DNA of 64,000 bases, taken from Serratia plymuthica NBRC 102599. Its GTDB lineage: Bacteria > Pseudomonadota > Gammaproteobacteria > Enterobacterales > Enterobacteriaceae. The notes under the pieces were generated by a model that saw nothing but the letters and a program-made list of their open reading frames with translations, had not been told where the DNA came from and ran no database searches. Below, one piece after another: positions 52,617 through 61,364 of the stretch (positions are counted from its first letter, which is position 1; the number at the start of each line of letters is the position of its first letter). The stretch covers positions 121,714-185,713 of the forward strand of contig NZ_BCTU01000021.1 of NCBI RefSeq assembly GCF_001590925.1, in the 5' to 3' direction. Position numbers and translations under genes: made by a program.

Positions 52617-53066
52617 TCACTCCACCCGAATGAAGTTTTTATAATGGTCACGCGTGACGAAAATCAGGCCGTCGCTGGAATACAACAGGCGATCGGCCCC
52701 GCGCCGGCCACATTGATAATTGATGTCCGCCTCACGCCATACCCGGCTGCGGGCGGTAGGCAGTTGCCCTTCACGGTTTGAGAAACGATCGCCGCCAATC
52801 GCTTTGCCCGGCAGAACCGAACACAAGTTGCCGTTGCGCGCATCCCACCCCTGCTCACGCGCCTGCTTTTTGGTGATGTAATAGTCCGGCAGCCGCTGAT
52901 GCTGCTGCAGGTAGCTCACCACCCTTTTTTGCTGCGTCAGTTGGTCGATGCTCTGGCCTTCGGCCACCGCAGGCACGTTGGCAATCACCCGATCGTTACC
53001 GCGCAAAGCGCTAAAACCGGCTATCACAACGGCGATGACGATCGCCACGAGGATCCGCTTGTTCAT
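52617..53066 (-). CDS. Exported barnase-like ribonuclease
   Basis: A 149-residue protein with a signal or anchor helix (ILVAIVIAVVIAGFSAL) and a barnase fold. The catalytic set is complete: Lys66 (PDYYITKKQA), Arg98 (FSNREGQLP), the general base Glu112 (WREADINY), Arg126 (DRLLYSSDG) and the general acid His141 (TRDHYKNF). Two cysteines (82 and 119) could form a disulfide absent from Bacillus barnase. Export protects the cell; the adjacent barstar neutralises enzyme that stays inside. It may serve nutrient RNA breakdown or competition. Confidence 0.92.
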   Translation of the reverse strand: MNKRILVAIVIAVVIAGFSALRGNDRVIANVPAVAEGQSIDQLTQQKRVVSYLQQHQRLPDYYITKKQAREQGWDARNGNLCSVLPGKAIGGDRFSNREGQLPTARSRVWREADINYQCGRRGADRLLYSSDGLIFVTRDHYKNFIRVE

Positions 53067-53320
53067 TACTGTCCCTGACTGAGTGCCGACAGGGATGCAC
53101 CAGCACCCATGCCCGTTGGATTTATAGATGAAAAAAATGAATCAGAGATGACCGGCAGGTAACATTTTCACTTCAGGGAACCCATGCCTCAACAATCCGC
53201 ATCACCCATTCATGCTTATCATGCCATTTTCCCGTATGCCTGGCACTCAGTGCAACTCCGAAACAAGGCCCTATCAGGCAAGTATAGCCCCGGATAGCGG
53301 CATCAGAGGCCCTTAGCGCA

Positions 53321-55288
53321 TCAGTCGATCAACGCATGGCGATAGCGGTGCAGCATGTCGACCAGGCGTTTTACCGGCCCGGTGACGCTGGGCAGTGCCT
53401 GATAATCCACCAGCTTCTGCTGATAGTCGTTCATCTCTCTCAGCAGCCGATCGTAATAGTAGGCGCGTTTTACGTCATTCTTGGCCGAAACCACGTGATC
53501 GGCAGTATTGCGGATCTGCTTATGGAAGGCCGAAAGCTCCTCGCTGACCGGGATTTCCGCCCGCTGCATGCGCTGGTGAGCGATGATCAGGTTCAGCGCC
53601 AACCGGTACTTGGCGATATCGTTCGGGAACATCATCAACAGCTGATTAAGCTGCTGATAAAGCGCCGGCAGATGGTTCTGCCGACGGCGCGACGCCTTGG
53701 TGGTCAGCGCCGAGACCGCGCTGCCGACAAACTGGTTCAGCAGCGTGCGGCCGGTACGTTCACGCGAATTGTCACGGATCAACAGCAGCACCATCAGCCC
53801 CACGCAACTGCCGAGGAACTGGCCGAGCGCGCCATCGAGAAACTGGGTGACGTTAAAGGTCATCGGGTTGCTCAATACCAAAATATTGATGGTCCCCGCC
53901 AGCAGACCGAGCGAACCCAGCCGCCGCTTTTGCACCTCGATGCCGATGAAAAACGCCAGCAGGCCAAGGCTGAGGCACAACAATAAAATGCTCTGCTGGG
54001 TCGCCGGCAGGATCACCATAAAGAACAGTGAACCGACCGGGATCGCCGCCAGCATGCCCAGCACAAAATCCATCGCCACCATGCGCGGTGCCGGGGTGCG
54101 CATCGCCAGCGACGTAATCACCGCAATGATCACCATAAAACCGCTGCCGGAAGTCCAGCCGGTCCACAGCCACAACAGGCTGCCAAACGTCGTCGCCACA
54201 AAGGTGCGCAAGCCGTTGATCATGGCGTGATGCCCTTCCGCCGAGGTCGGTCTGACCACCACTTCACTGCTCAGCACATCTTCTTCCACTGCGCTGATGC
54301 TGCTGTTGGTATGCACGCCTTTGGCCAACAGCAGGTAACGCGTGGCCGCGCCGACCCAACTGGTGATGGTCAGCAGCGTCTCGTCGGTGCGGTTGGTGGT
54401 CAGTACCTGGCGCAGCAGCTTCATGCGCTTGTGGATCTCCTGCGGCGTTTGCGCCGGCACCATCAGCAGTTCGCGGATATTTTCCTTCACCGCATCCGGG
54501 TGATTGAGCAGGATAAGATAGGTCTCGCAAGCCTGAGTAATCAGCGTCAGCGACAGAGTATGCAGCGCCCGCACGCGCCGGTTGACCTTCTGCCAGCGCG
54601 ATGACTCCATCATCAGGTTGCTGCGCATACCGTTCAGCGCAGTCGTGCTTTTGACCAGATTGCTCCAGGCGCGGTCAATGTCTTCTTTCTCGGCATTACT
54701 GACGCACATCTGCATCAGCAAATACTGATCCACCAGCAGCTTGTCTACCGCCCGATCGATATCCAGTTTGATCGAACGCGGCGAGAACAGCAGGTCTGCC
54801 AGCACCGCGCTGACGATCCCCAGCACAATCTCGCTGCAGCGTTCAATAGCGAACTGCGGCGCCTCCAGCAGATGGGCTTCGCTGGTAGCGACAGTGACGA
54901 TGATGATCAGCGCGGTATAACCGGCAAGCCCCCAGGCGTAAGAGTTTTCAACCTTGATCAGCGAAGAGATCCAGGTACAAAACCCGGCCCACATACAACA
55001 CAGCAGCAGCATCACCACCGGCGCACGCGCGGTGGTGACGATAATCACCAGGCCGACGAAACAGCCGATAAAAGTACCGATAATGCGCAACCAGCCGCGG
55101 TGGCGAATGGCGCCGGAGAACGGCTCGCCACCCGCCGCAAAGGCCGGGCCGGCGGCCACGATGGCGGCGGTCATCGCCGACCAACGCGGGGTTTCCAAAT
55201 TGAGATGGAAACCGACAAACAGGGCAAACACAATCGCGAAGCTGAGCTTGAAAGCGAATCTCAGCCGAATAAACGTTGGGCTATTCAT
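53321..55288 (-). CDS. aaeB: AaeB, p-hydroxybenzoic acid efflux subunit
   Basis: A 655-residue inner-membrane protein of the FUSC/PET family, same length as E. coli AaeB. It has two blocks of membrane helices, residues about 10-165 and 370-510, each followed by a cytoplasmic region. With AaeA it exports aromatic carboxylic acids as a metabolic relief valve. The start overlaps the aaeA stop as TAATG. A 250-base gap without recognised features follows before the RNase gene. Confidence 0.95.
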   Translation of the reverse strand: MNSPTFIRLRFAFKLSFAIVFALFVGFHLNLETPRWSAMTAAIVAAGPAFAAGGEPFSGAIRHRGWLRIIGTFIGCFVGLVIIVTTARAPVVMLLLCCMWAGFCTWISSLIKVENSYAWGLAGYTALIIIVTVATSEAHLLEAPQFAIERCSEIVLGIVSAVLADLLFSPRSIKLDIDRAVDKLLVDQYLLMQMCVSNAEKEDIDRAWSNLVKSTTALNGMRSNLMMESSRWQKVNRRVRALHTLSLTLITQACETYLILLNHPDAVKENIRELLMVPAQTPQEIHKRMKLLRQVLTTNRTDETLLTITSWVGAATRYLLLAKGVHTNSSISAVEEDVLSSEVVVRPTSAEGHHAMINGLRTFVATTFGSLLWLWTGWTSGSGFMVIIAVITSLAMRTPAPRMVAMDFVLGMLAAIPVGSLFFMVILPATQQSILLLCLSLGLLAFFIGIEVQKRRLGSLGLLAGTINILVLSNPMTFNVTQFLDGALGQFLGSCVGLMVLLLIRDNSRERTGRTLLNQFVGSAVSALTTKASRRRQNHLPALYQQLNQLLMMFPNDIAKYRLALNLIIAHQRMQRAEIPVSEELSAFHKQIRNTADHVVSAKNDVKRAYYYDRLLREMNDYQQKLVDYQALPSVTGPVKRLVDMLHRYRHALID

Positions 55289-56223
55289 TAGCCAAACTCA
55301 CGTAGCCGATGCATCAGGCGAACAAAAGGCGAGCCGCTGTCGGCCTTGCGATCGTTCTTGCCGGTGATCACCACGGTTGCGGTGGTGCCGGCCGGGTACG
55401 GATGCAACTGGTCTTTGTCGTCCAGCAGGATTTTAACCGGTACGCGCTGCGCCAGACGCACCCACTCCAGGTTGCTGTCGATAGACGCCAACCCTTTGCT
55501 GTTCACGGTGCTGCTGCTGTTGTTAACGGCGGCGGCTACGCTGTCGACGGTGCCGTGCATGATGCGGTTGCTGCCGAGTGGGGTGATTTCCACACGGTCG
55601 CCCTTGTTCAGGCCATTCAGCTTGGTTTCTTCCAGATAGGCCAGAATGTAGAAGGTGTTTTTCTTCACCAGCGCCACAGCGACTGAGCCGCGGGTAATGT
55701 ATTCACCGCTGTGGACGTTCAGGTTGGTGACCCAGCCGTCGGCCGGCGCACGTACCGTGGTGCGCTCCAGATCCAGTTGCGCCAGCTCGCGGGTCGCCAC
55801 GGCTTTCGCCAACTGATGCTGCACGGTTTGCAGCACGTTGTTCGCCTGGTCGATCTCTTCTTGCGACATCGCCTGTACGCCCAAACGCACGCGACGGCCG
55901 GCTTCACGTTTTTTCTCCGCCGCCAGCGTCTGATAATAGGCAACATCGGCGCTGGCTTCCGCCAAGGCCTGCTCATAGCGCGGCCGGTCGATAACGAATA
56001 GCACCTGCCCTTTTTTCACCAGTTGGTTATCCACCACCGGCACGTCGGTCAGCAGGCCGGTGACGTCCGGCGCTATCGCCACTACGTCGGCGGTAAACTT
56101 GGCGTCACGCGTCCAGGGGGATTCGGTGTAAAACACCCAGGCTTTGAATATGGCGACGATCGCTAACAGGACCAGAAACAAAGTGATCGCGATTCGAACT
56201 ATTTTTATTGAGAAATTTTTCAC
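55288..56223 (-). CDS. aaeA: AaeA, membrane-fusion subunit of aromatic acid efflux
   Basis: A 311-residue HlyD-family adaptor with one N-terminal helix ([23 protein letters not shown]), a biotinyl-lipoyl-like domain split around a helical hairpin ([20 protein letters not shown] to [23 protein letters not shown]) and a C-terminal beta-barrel. It links AaeB to the outer membrane. It is co-transcribed with aaeX (seven bases) and aaeB. Confidence 0.95.
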   Translation of the reverse strand: MKNFSIKIVRIAITLFLVLLAIVAIFKAWVFYTESPWTRDAKFTADVVAIAPDVTGLLTDVPVVDNQLVKKGQVLFVIDRPRYEQALAEASADVAYYQTLAAEKKREAGRRVRLGVQAMSQEEIDQANNVLQTVQHQLAKAVATRELAQLDLERTTVRAPADGWVTNLNVHSGEYITRGSVAVALVKKNTFYILAYLEETKLNGLNKGDRVEITPLGSNRIMHGTVDSVAAAVNNSSSTVNSKGLASIDSNLEWVRLAQRVPVKILLDDKDQLHPYPAGTTATVVITGKNDRKADSGSPFVRLMHRLREFG

Positions 56224-56230
56224 AGCGACC

Positions 56231-56434
56231 TCAAACGAAAAGACGTGAAATCAGATAGAACAGACAGCAATACAGCGCAGTATTGAACAGCGCCGGATGC
56301 CAGACAAAATCGTAAATCCCGGTGGGTTGCAGCAGGCGGCGCAGCAAGAAAAACAGCGCCAGCGATACCAGCAACTCAAAAAATACCGGGGGAAACGACA
56401 GTCCGAAGATGACCATAACCGGAAGCAAACTCAT
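56231..56434 (-). CDS. aaeX: AaeX, small membrane protein of the aae operon
   Basis: A 67-residue protein with two membrane helices ([26 protein letters not shown] and [21 protein letters not shown]). The second half is nearly identical to E. coli AaeX. Its function is unknown. The ATG at 56434 has AAGGA seven bases upstream; an earlier in-frame ATG is less well placed. It is first in the operon and faces away from aaeR. Confidence 0.93.
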   Translation of the reverse strand: MSLLPVMVIFGLSFPPVFFELLVSLALFFLLRRLLQPTGIYDFVWHPALFNTALYCCLFYLISRLFV

Positions 56435-56708
56435 CCATTTTTCCTTATTGTTCACTGCACCGGGCGTTACCCTTTCTTCTCATTCACATTCTCTTTACAT
56501 GTTAGCTGACGCGCACCACAAATTTCGGCCCAGACAGGTCAGGAACCTGAAAAAAGGATAAACTCAGGGGCATACATCCGCGATAGGGATTGCGAGGATA
56601 TCGGAGGGATCGGCCAAAGCTGCTCTGCCGACCGCACTCACGCGTTGGTAAGGTCTTTCCACCCGACCGGTTTATATTAGCGTGCTTACTATCAACCTAT
56701 CAACAATC

Positions 56709-56724
56709 TGTGATCTAAATCACT
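56709..56724. promoter_or_regulatory. CRP-like site upstream of aaeR
   Basis: TGTGA-TCTAAA-TCACT has nine of ten consensus half-site bases and ends 18 bases before the aaeR ATG. So close to the gene it would more likely repress aaeR than activate it. The rest of the aaeX-aaeR interval (56435-56742) holds no further assignable site. Confidence 0.5.
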
Positions 56725-56742
56725 TTTAAGCCAGAGTGAATA

Positions 56743-57654
56743 ATGGAAAGACTAAAACGGATGTCGGTGTTCGCAAAAGTCGTTGAATGCGGGTCGTTTA
56801 CGGCGGCTGCGCGCCAGCTTGATATGAGCGTTTCGTCTATCAGCCAGACCGTCTCCAAACTGGAGAATGAGCTGCAGGTCAAGCTGCTCAACCGCAGCAC
56901 GCGGCGCATTGGCCTGACGGAAGCCGGGAAAATTTACTATCAGGGCTGCCGCCGCATGCTGCAGGAAGTGAGCGAGGTGCACGAACAGCTGTACGCGTTC
57001 AACAATACGCCGACCGGCACGCTGCGCATTGGCAGTTCGTCCACCATGGCGCAAAACGTGCTGGCGACCATGACCGCCGATATGCTGAAGGAATATCCCG
57101 GTCTAACGGTGAACCTGGTGACCGGTATTCCGGCGCCGGACCTGATTGCCGACGGGCTGGACGTGGTGATCCGCACCGGCGCGCTGCAAGATTCCAGTCT
57201 GTTCTCCAAACGCCTCGGTTCAATGCCGATGGTGATATGCGCCGCTAAAAGTTACCTCAGCCAGCACGGCACGCCGCAGAAACCCAGCGACATGGTCAAC
57301 TTTTCCTGGCTGGAATACAGCGTGCGGCCGGACAGCGAATTCGAACTGATAGCCCCCGAAGGCATCACCACGCGCATCTCGCCGCAAGGGCGCTTTGTCA
57401 CCAACGATTCGCAAACCATGATCCGCTGGCTGAAAGCCGGGGCCGGCATCGCCTATGCACCGCTGATGTGGGTGATCGAAGAGATCAAACGCGGCGAGAT
57501 CGAGATCCTGTTCAAAAGCTATCACTCGGATCCTCGCCCGGTATACGCCCTGTACACCGAGAAAGACAAGCTGCCGCTTAAGGTGCAGGTGTGCATCGAC
57601 TACCTCACGGAGTACTTCAAGCGCGTGGCGGAAGTCTATCAGGGCTACCGCTGA
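56743..57654 (+). CDS. aaeR: AaeR, LysR-type regulator of aromatic acid efflux
   Basis: A 303-residue LysR regulator that activates aaeXAB in response to aromatic carboxylic acids. The HTH is FTAAARQLDMSVSSISQTVSKLENEL and the effector domain starts near residue 90 (GTLRIGSSSTMAQNVLATM). It is divergent to the operon, the arrangement of E. coli. Its last 38 bases overlap, on the other strand, the end of a small membrane-protein gene. Confidence 0.94.
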   Translation: MERLKRMSVFAKVVECGSFTAAARQLDMSVSSISQTVSKLENELQVKLLNRSTRRIGLTEAGKIYYQGCRRMLQEVSEVHEQLYAFNNTPTGTLRIGSSSTMAQNVLATMTADMLKEYPGLTVNLVTGIPAPDLIADGLDVVIRTGALQDSSLFSKRLGSMPMVICAAKSYLSQHGTPQKPSDMVNFSWLEYSVRPDSEFELIAPEGITTRISPQGRFVTNDSQTMIRWLKAGAGIAYAPLMWVIEEIKRGEIEILFKSYHSDPRPVYALYTEKDKLPLKVQVCIDYLTEYFKRVAEVYQGYR

Positions 57655-57994
57655 TCAGAAAACGGCGCGCCAGAGCGCCAAGCAGCAACAGCGCCAGCAT
57701 GCCCAGCCCCCAGATTAACCAAACGGCGTAGCCCGCCCAGGTGAGCAACAACGGGAAAGAGCCGGCCAGCCAGCGCCCCAGTTCTTGCAGCATCGGCAAC
57801 CAGCCCTCCAGCAGCGCCTGCGGCACCAGGCTGAGCAAGCCGGTAAACTGGGGCGCCAACTGCGCAGAGCCGTTCTCCGCCATGCCCACCAGTGCAGGTA
57901 ACCAGCCCAGCACGCCGGAGACGCCCCAGGCCAGCAGCGTCCATAACCCCATTGCCGCCAGCACGGCAGCCAGCGCCCATCCGTTCTTTGTCAT
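57617..57994 (-). CDS. Small membrane protein of unknown function
   Basis: A 125-residue protein that I do not recognise. Hydrophobic segments near residues 7-36 and 78-110 (LTWAGYAVWLIWGLGMLALLLLG in part) predict two or three membrane helices, with a short basic tail. The middle (QALLEGWLPMLQELGRWLAG) looks like an amphipathic helix. A strong ribosome site AAGGGGGGA lies before the ATG, which argues that it is real. Its 3' end overlaps aaeR tail to tail. Confidence 0.65.
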   Translation of the reverse strand: MTKNGWALAAVLAAMGLWTLLAWGVSGVLGWLPALVGMAENGSAQLAPQFTGLLSLVPQALLEGWLPMLQELGRWLAGSFPLLLTWAGYAVWLIWGLGMLALLLLGALARRFLISGSPDRLPPRA

Positions 57995-58201
57995 GATTTC
58001 CCCCCTTTCTGTGTCGCACTAAGCAGCAATGTAAACCATGGACTCCACTCCAGGGTAAAGCGCCGGCGCGGGGATTTACGTTTACTTACACCGCGACATT
58101 GGCAATGCTTTGATGCGATTAACAAAAGCACCATTGGCATTACTCCGCTCTGCAACGCTGCGCTATGCTGCGGGCACCTCTCCTCTGCATCAGGAATAAA
58201 A

Positions 58202-59146
58202 ATGAAAAAAATCATACTGGATTGCGACCCTGGGCATGACGACGCCATTGCCTTGCTGCTGGCCTGGGGCAACCCGCAGATCGAACTGCTGGCGGTCACC
58301 ACCGTGGTCGGCAACCAGACGCTGGATAAGGTCACCCGCAACGCGCTGGCCGTCGCGCGTATCGCCAATATCACCGGCGTCCCCTTTGCCGCCGGCTGCC
58401 CGCGCCCGCTGGTGCGGCAGATTGAGGTAGCGCCCGATATTCACGGCGAGTCCGGCCTTGACGGCCCGGCACTGCCGGAGCCGACCCTGACGCTGGAGCC
58501 GCGCCATGCGGTGGACTTGATCATCGATACACTGATGGCGCATCCGCCGGGTAGCGTGACGCTGGTGCCGACCGGCGGCCTGACCAACATTGCCATGGCG
58601 GTGCGCAAAGAACCGCGCATCGCCGAGCGGGTAAAGGAAGTGGTGCTGATGGGCGGCGGCTATCACGTGGGCAACTGGAGCGCGGTGGCAGAGTTCAATA
58701 TCAAGATCGACCCTGAAGCGGCGCACATCGTGTTTAATGAAAAGTGGCCGCTGACCATGGTCGGGCTGGACCTGACCCATCAGGCGCTCGCCACGCCGGA
58801 GGTGTGCGAACGCATTGCCGCCATCGGTACCGGGCCGGCGAAATTCGTCGGCGAGCTGCTCGCGTTCTTCGGCAAGATGTACCAACAGGCGCAGGGCTTT
58901 AGCGCACCACCGGTACATGATCCTTGCGCGGTGGCCTACGTGATCGACCCTGAAGTGATGACGGTGCGTAAGGTGCCGGTGGATATCGAACTGACCGGCA
59001 CCCTGACGCTGGGCATGACCGTGGCCGATTTTCGCGCCCCGCCGCCGCCGGACTGCCACACGCAAGTAGCGGTAACGCTGGATCAAGACAGGTTCTGGGA
59101 TTTGGTGGTGGATGCGCTGGAGAGGATTGGGGAAGTGCGGGTTTAG
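58202..59146 (+). CDS. Ribonucleoside hydrolase (RihA/RihB-like)
   Basis: A 314-residue nucleoside N-ribohydrolase that releases free base and ribose for salvage. The calcium-binding N-terminus is IILDCDPGHDDAIALLLAW, followed by HGESGLDGPALPEPT, VLMGGGYHVGNWSAVAEFNIKIDPEAA and the active-site PVHDPCAVAYVI with the catalytic His and last Ca ligand. The His-Asp pattern is closest to pyrimidine-preferring RihA/RihB, but assignment to one of them is not secure. AGGA precedes the ATG. It is monocistronic. Confidence 0.88.
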   Translation: MKKIILDCDPGHDDAIALLLAWGNPQIELLAVTTVVGNQTLDKVTRNALAVARIANITGVPFAAGCPRPLVRQIEVAPDIHGESGLDGPALPEPTLTLEPRHAVDLIIDTLMAHPPGSVTLVPTGGLTNIAMAVRKEPRIAERVKEVVLMGGGYHVGNWSAVAEFNIKIDPEAAHIVFNEKWPLTMVGLDLTHQALATPEVCERIAAIGTGPAKFVGELLAFFGKMYQQAQGFSAPPVHDPCAVAYVIDPEVMTVRKVPVDIELTGTLTLGMTVADFRAPPPPDCHTQVAVTLDQDRFWDLVVDALERIGEVRV

Positions 59147-59316
59147 AGTGCTGGGCTTGCCCCAACGGCGGCAGGCCCAACCCACCGCCGCAACTGCCCC
59201 TCACCGGTAAATGGCTGGAACCTCTGGGGTTCATCACCGGACAGAAGATCCAGGTGATCACCGAGCCGGGCCAACTGATCATCCGTATTGCACCAGTCAC
59301 GGGGGGTACAGCATGA
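59147..59316 (+). pseudogene. SymE-like toxin fragment, 5' truncated
   Basis: An open frame with no start codon, ending TGA at 59316, encodes LTGKWLEPLGFITGQKIQVI and a matching TEPGQLIIRIAP strand. This fits the AbrB-like core of SymE (LKGQWLEAAGFATGTVV in E. coli). The N-terminal part is missing, replaced by a Pro-rich read-through of sequence next to the nucleoside hydrolase. The stop overlaps the next ATG as ATGA. Confidence 0.6.
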
Positions 59317-59738
59317 ATATCAACTTTACCCCTGAACCGAACCCCGAGCTGACTCTCGCAGGTGCTGAGCTGGCCGAACTGGGTTTTAGTATCGGTGAGC
59401 CGTTGCAACTCACCCTGCGGCCAGACGGGCTGTGGATAACCGTCGTCACCGATGCGGCTATCTGAGAGGCCGCCTGTGAGGCTAGTCAACATAGGCAAGA
59501 TTTGGGAGCGGATTGGGTACGGCAGAACGGCGAGCTGGTGATTGGCGGCGACTGGCTTACCGAGTCTGGCATTACCGAGGCGGAACAACTGGAGATCACC
59601 GCCGCACCCGGTGTTATCCGGTTACGGCGGCGGGAAGAAGGAGGATTTAGGGCTCAATCCCCCCCCGGCCAAGGCTGGGGGGAGTACATTAGTTCAGAAG
59701 ATCCGTTGATACATTGCCAGTCTCGAAGAATTCCTTAA
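59313..59738 (+). pseudogene. Two SymE-like half domains separated by an in-frame TGA
   Basis: From the ATG at 59313 a 50-residue peptide ends at TGA (59463-59465). It has one AbrB-like core (LAELGFSIGEPLQLTLRPDG). The same frame then continues without start and gives a second core (LVIGGDWLTESGITEAEQLE, then ITAAPGVIRLRRRE) before running on into unrelated sequence. Read through the TGA, the two would make one two-domain protein, so this is probably a nonsense-mutated gene. The 50-residue part could still be made alone. Confidence 0.55.
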
Positions 59739-60072
59739 AGATCCTGACAACAAGATCAAAGTCTTTTGTTACCTGCCTTGCTGACCAATAATCTCCTAGG
59801 ATTAAAATCTTTTCCTCTGGCAAGCTTTTATCCCAGTAAGAACGTACCTCATAGTCATCTTCTATTGTTTCCCCCAACATCAGTAGATAATTACCTTTTT
59901 CAGTTCTAACTTGTAACATTTCAGGGCCTGTATTATCAGTATTTACCCGATCAAGTGTTAATGTCCCAGCCTCATCCTTAAGCCCTTTTAATAGAATCGA
60001 TATATCTTCCCATTGGGAAGTTTTTTTATTTCCTCCCTTGCCATTCAATGTCCAGCTAGATAAAAAAATCAT
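59689..60072 (-). CDS. Putative immunity protein for the orphan CdiA-CT
   Basis: A 127-residue soluble acidic protein (LGETIEDDYEVRSYWDKSLP, FDLVVRIFKEFFETGNVS) with no signal or membrane helix. I do not recognise its family securely. Its position, starting three bases after the orphan toxin-tip stop with GAGGGAG upstream, is that of a CdiI-type immunity gene. The sequence is AT-richer than the core genes, as usual for such modules. Confidence 0.65.
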   Translation of the reverse strand: MIFLSSWTLNGKGGNKKTSQWEDISILLKGLKDEAGTLTLDRVNTDNTGPEMLQVRTEKGNYLLMLGETIEDDYEVRSYWDKSLPEEKILILGDYWSARQVTKDFDLVVRIFKEFFETGNVSTDLLN

Positions 60073-60074
60073 AG

Positions 60075-60992
60075 TTACTCCCTCACCTTCAGAGATTTCA
60101 TTCCAGGCTGCCAATACAGAACTTTCCCTGTCTGCTCTTCATATATAGTGAGCGATTTCAATCCAGATTTTTCAGCCATTGCAGCTACATCTCCACGACA
60201 GAAGCCACACACAGGCTCTTTTGACACAGTCATAGTCATCTCACGACCTAGAGTCATGCCCTTTTCATAAGCCTGTTGGATCACTCCTACTTCAGCATGA
60301 GCCGTTGCCATATTTCCGTTAGGCATATCTTTACCAAGCTTTTCTATTTTGGCTTGTATCCTTCCATCTATAAGTGTTGGCTTATTAATATCGGCTAATG
60401 ATGGTGGTCTCACTCCCTGATTAGTATCAGTGAACTTGTTGCCATCAACATTTCCTTTCGCAACAACCTTCAGATTCGCATCGACAATCTTGCCAAGTTG
60501 TTTCGCCGCTGCCGCACCAAGTACCGGAGTGACCGAAGCAACAATAATATCGGCTCCTTGCTTCAACTCGGTGTAATCTTTCGCTGTGGCGTAATCAACC
60601 CCTTTCGTGGTCATAAAGAAGTTGATCATTGCATCTTGGATCTGCTGTTGATTCTGCGCATCAACGCTGGTGATATTCAGCAGATTCACTATCTGGCCAT
60701 AAGCATCCGCGTATTGCTGGCTCACCTTCGAGTTATACGGCCCGGTTTCATACTCACCTTTGGCCGCGATAACCTCCAGTCTTGCACTCGCACAGGCTGC
60801 ACTGCCTGCGCCACCGTTGCCGCACGCCTCGATCACTTTCTTGTCGCTGGCGATATCCTTTTCACGCAGTTCATTAATCTTCTGCTGCGCCTGCTGACGC
60901 TCTGCCGGATCTTTGCTGTTCTCGAGTTTCTGCTTCGCTATCTCAAACTCTATCTTTTCAGACTCGCTCAGATAGTTATTCTCAACATTGTT
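60075..60992 (-). pseudogene. Orphan CdiA-CT toxin tip with deaminase-like motif
   Basis: An open frame with no start codon begins NNVENNYLSESEK, the VENN junction at which CdiA toxin tips are exchanged. About 300 residues run to the stop. After a pretoxin region, residues 210-275 carry ATAHAEVGVIQQAYEKG and VSKEPVCGFCRGDVAAMAE: HAE and CxxC are the zinc ligands and base of cytidine-deaminase-fold toxins, resembling the YwqJ-like group. It is silent unless it recombines into cdiA. Its 5' end overlaps the stop region of cdiI. Confidence 0.72.
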
Positions 60993-61359
60993 TTATTCCT
61001 ATGCGAAAAATTTCAGTAGGGAATAAAGGTTGTATTATCACTTCATTATTAAAAATAAATAATTTTGGTGATAAGGCTGTAACGTCGTAAATATTTTCAG
61101 CAATCAAGCTTAACTTTGACCTAAAAACAGGAATGTCCGCATCATCTGCAAAAACGAATACATCATCATTTTCTATATGATGCGCGCTCAATAGAGCGTC
61201 AAAACTCTCATAATCTGAATGTTTTATCACTGACCACGTAACACTTCCTTTTGCAAGAGGATATTTATTTAAAATATCAACAGCCTCCTGCTGAGCTTTA
61301 CCCTCAACAATATTAAAATCAGCACTCAGTGCTTCTCGACACTCATCAAACAAAGTCAT
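60982..61359 (-). CDS. cdiI: CdiI, immunity protein of the active CDI toxin
   Basis: A 125-residue cytoplasmic protein starting five bases after the cdiA stop, the place of CdiI in CDI loci. It is acidic and mixed alpha/beta (TLFDECREALSADFNIVEG, ENDDVFVFADDADIPVF); the family is not recognised. Low GC and an end lying within the VENN junction of the next module (GIKQC then stop) are typical of modular exchange. It should bind and block the neighbouring CdiA toxin domain. Confidence 0.78.
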   Translation of the reverse strand: MTLFDECREALSADFNIVEGKAQQEAVDILNKYPLAKGSVTWSVIKHSDYESFDALLSAHHIENDDVFVFADDADIPVFRSKLSLIAENIYDVTALSPKLFIFNNEVIIQPLFPTEIFRIGIKQC

Positions 61360-61364
61360 TTACT

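Noticed and set aside
59463..59465. In-frame TGA in the SymE-like gene as a selenocysteine codon
   Set aside because: No SECIS-like hairpin is evident directly after it, and the family is not a selenoprotein family; a nonsense mutation is simpler.
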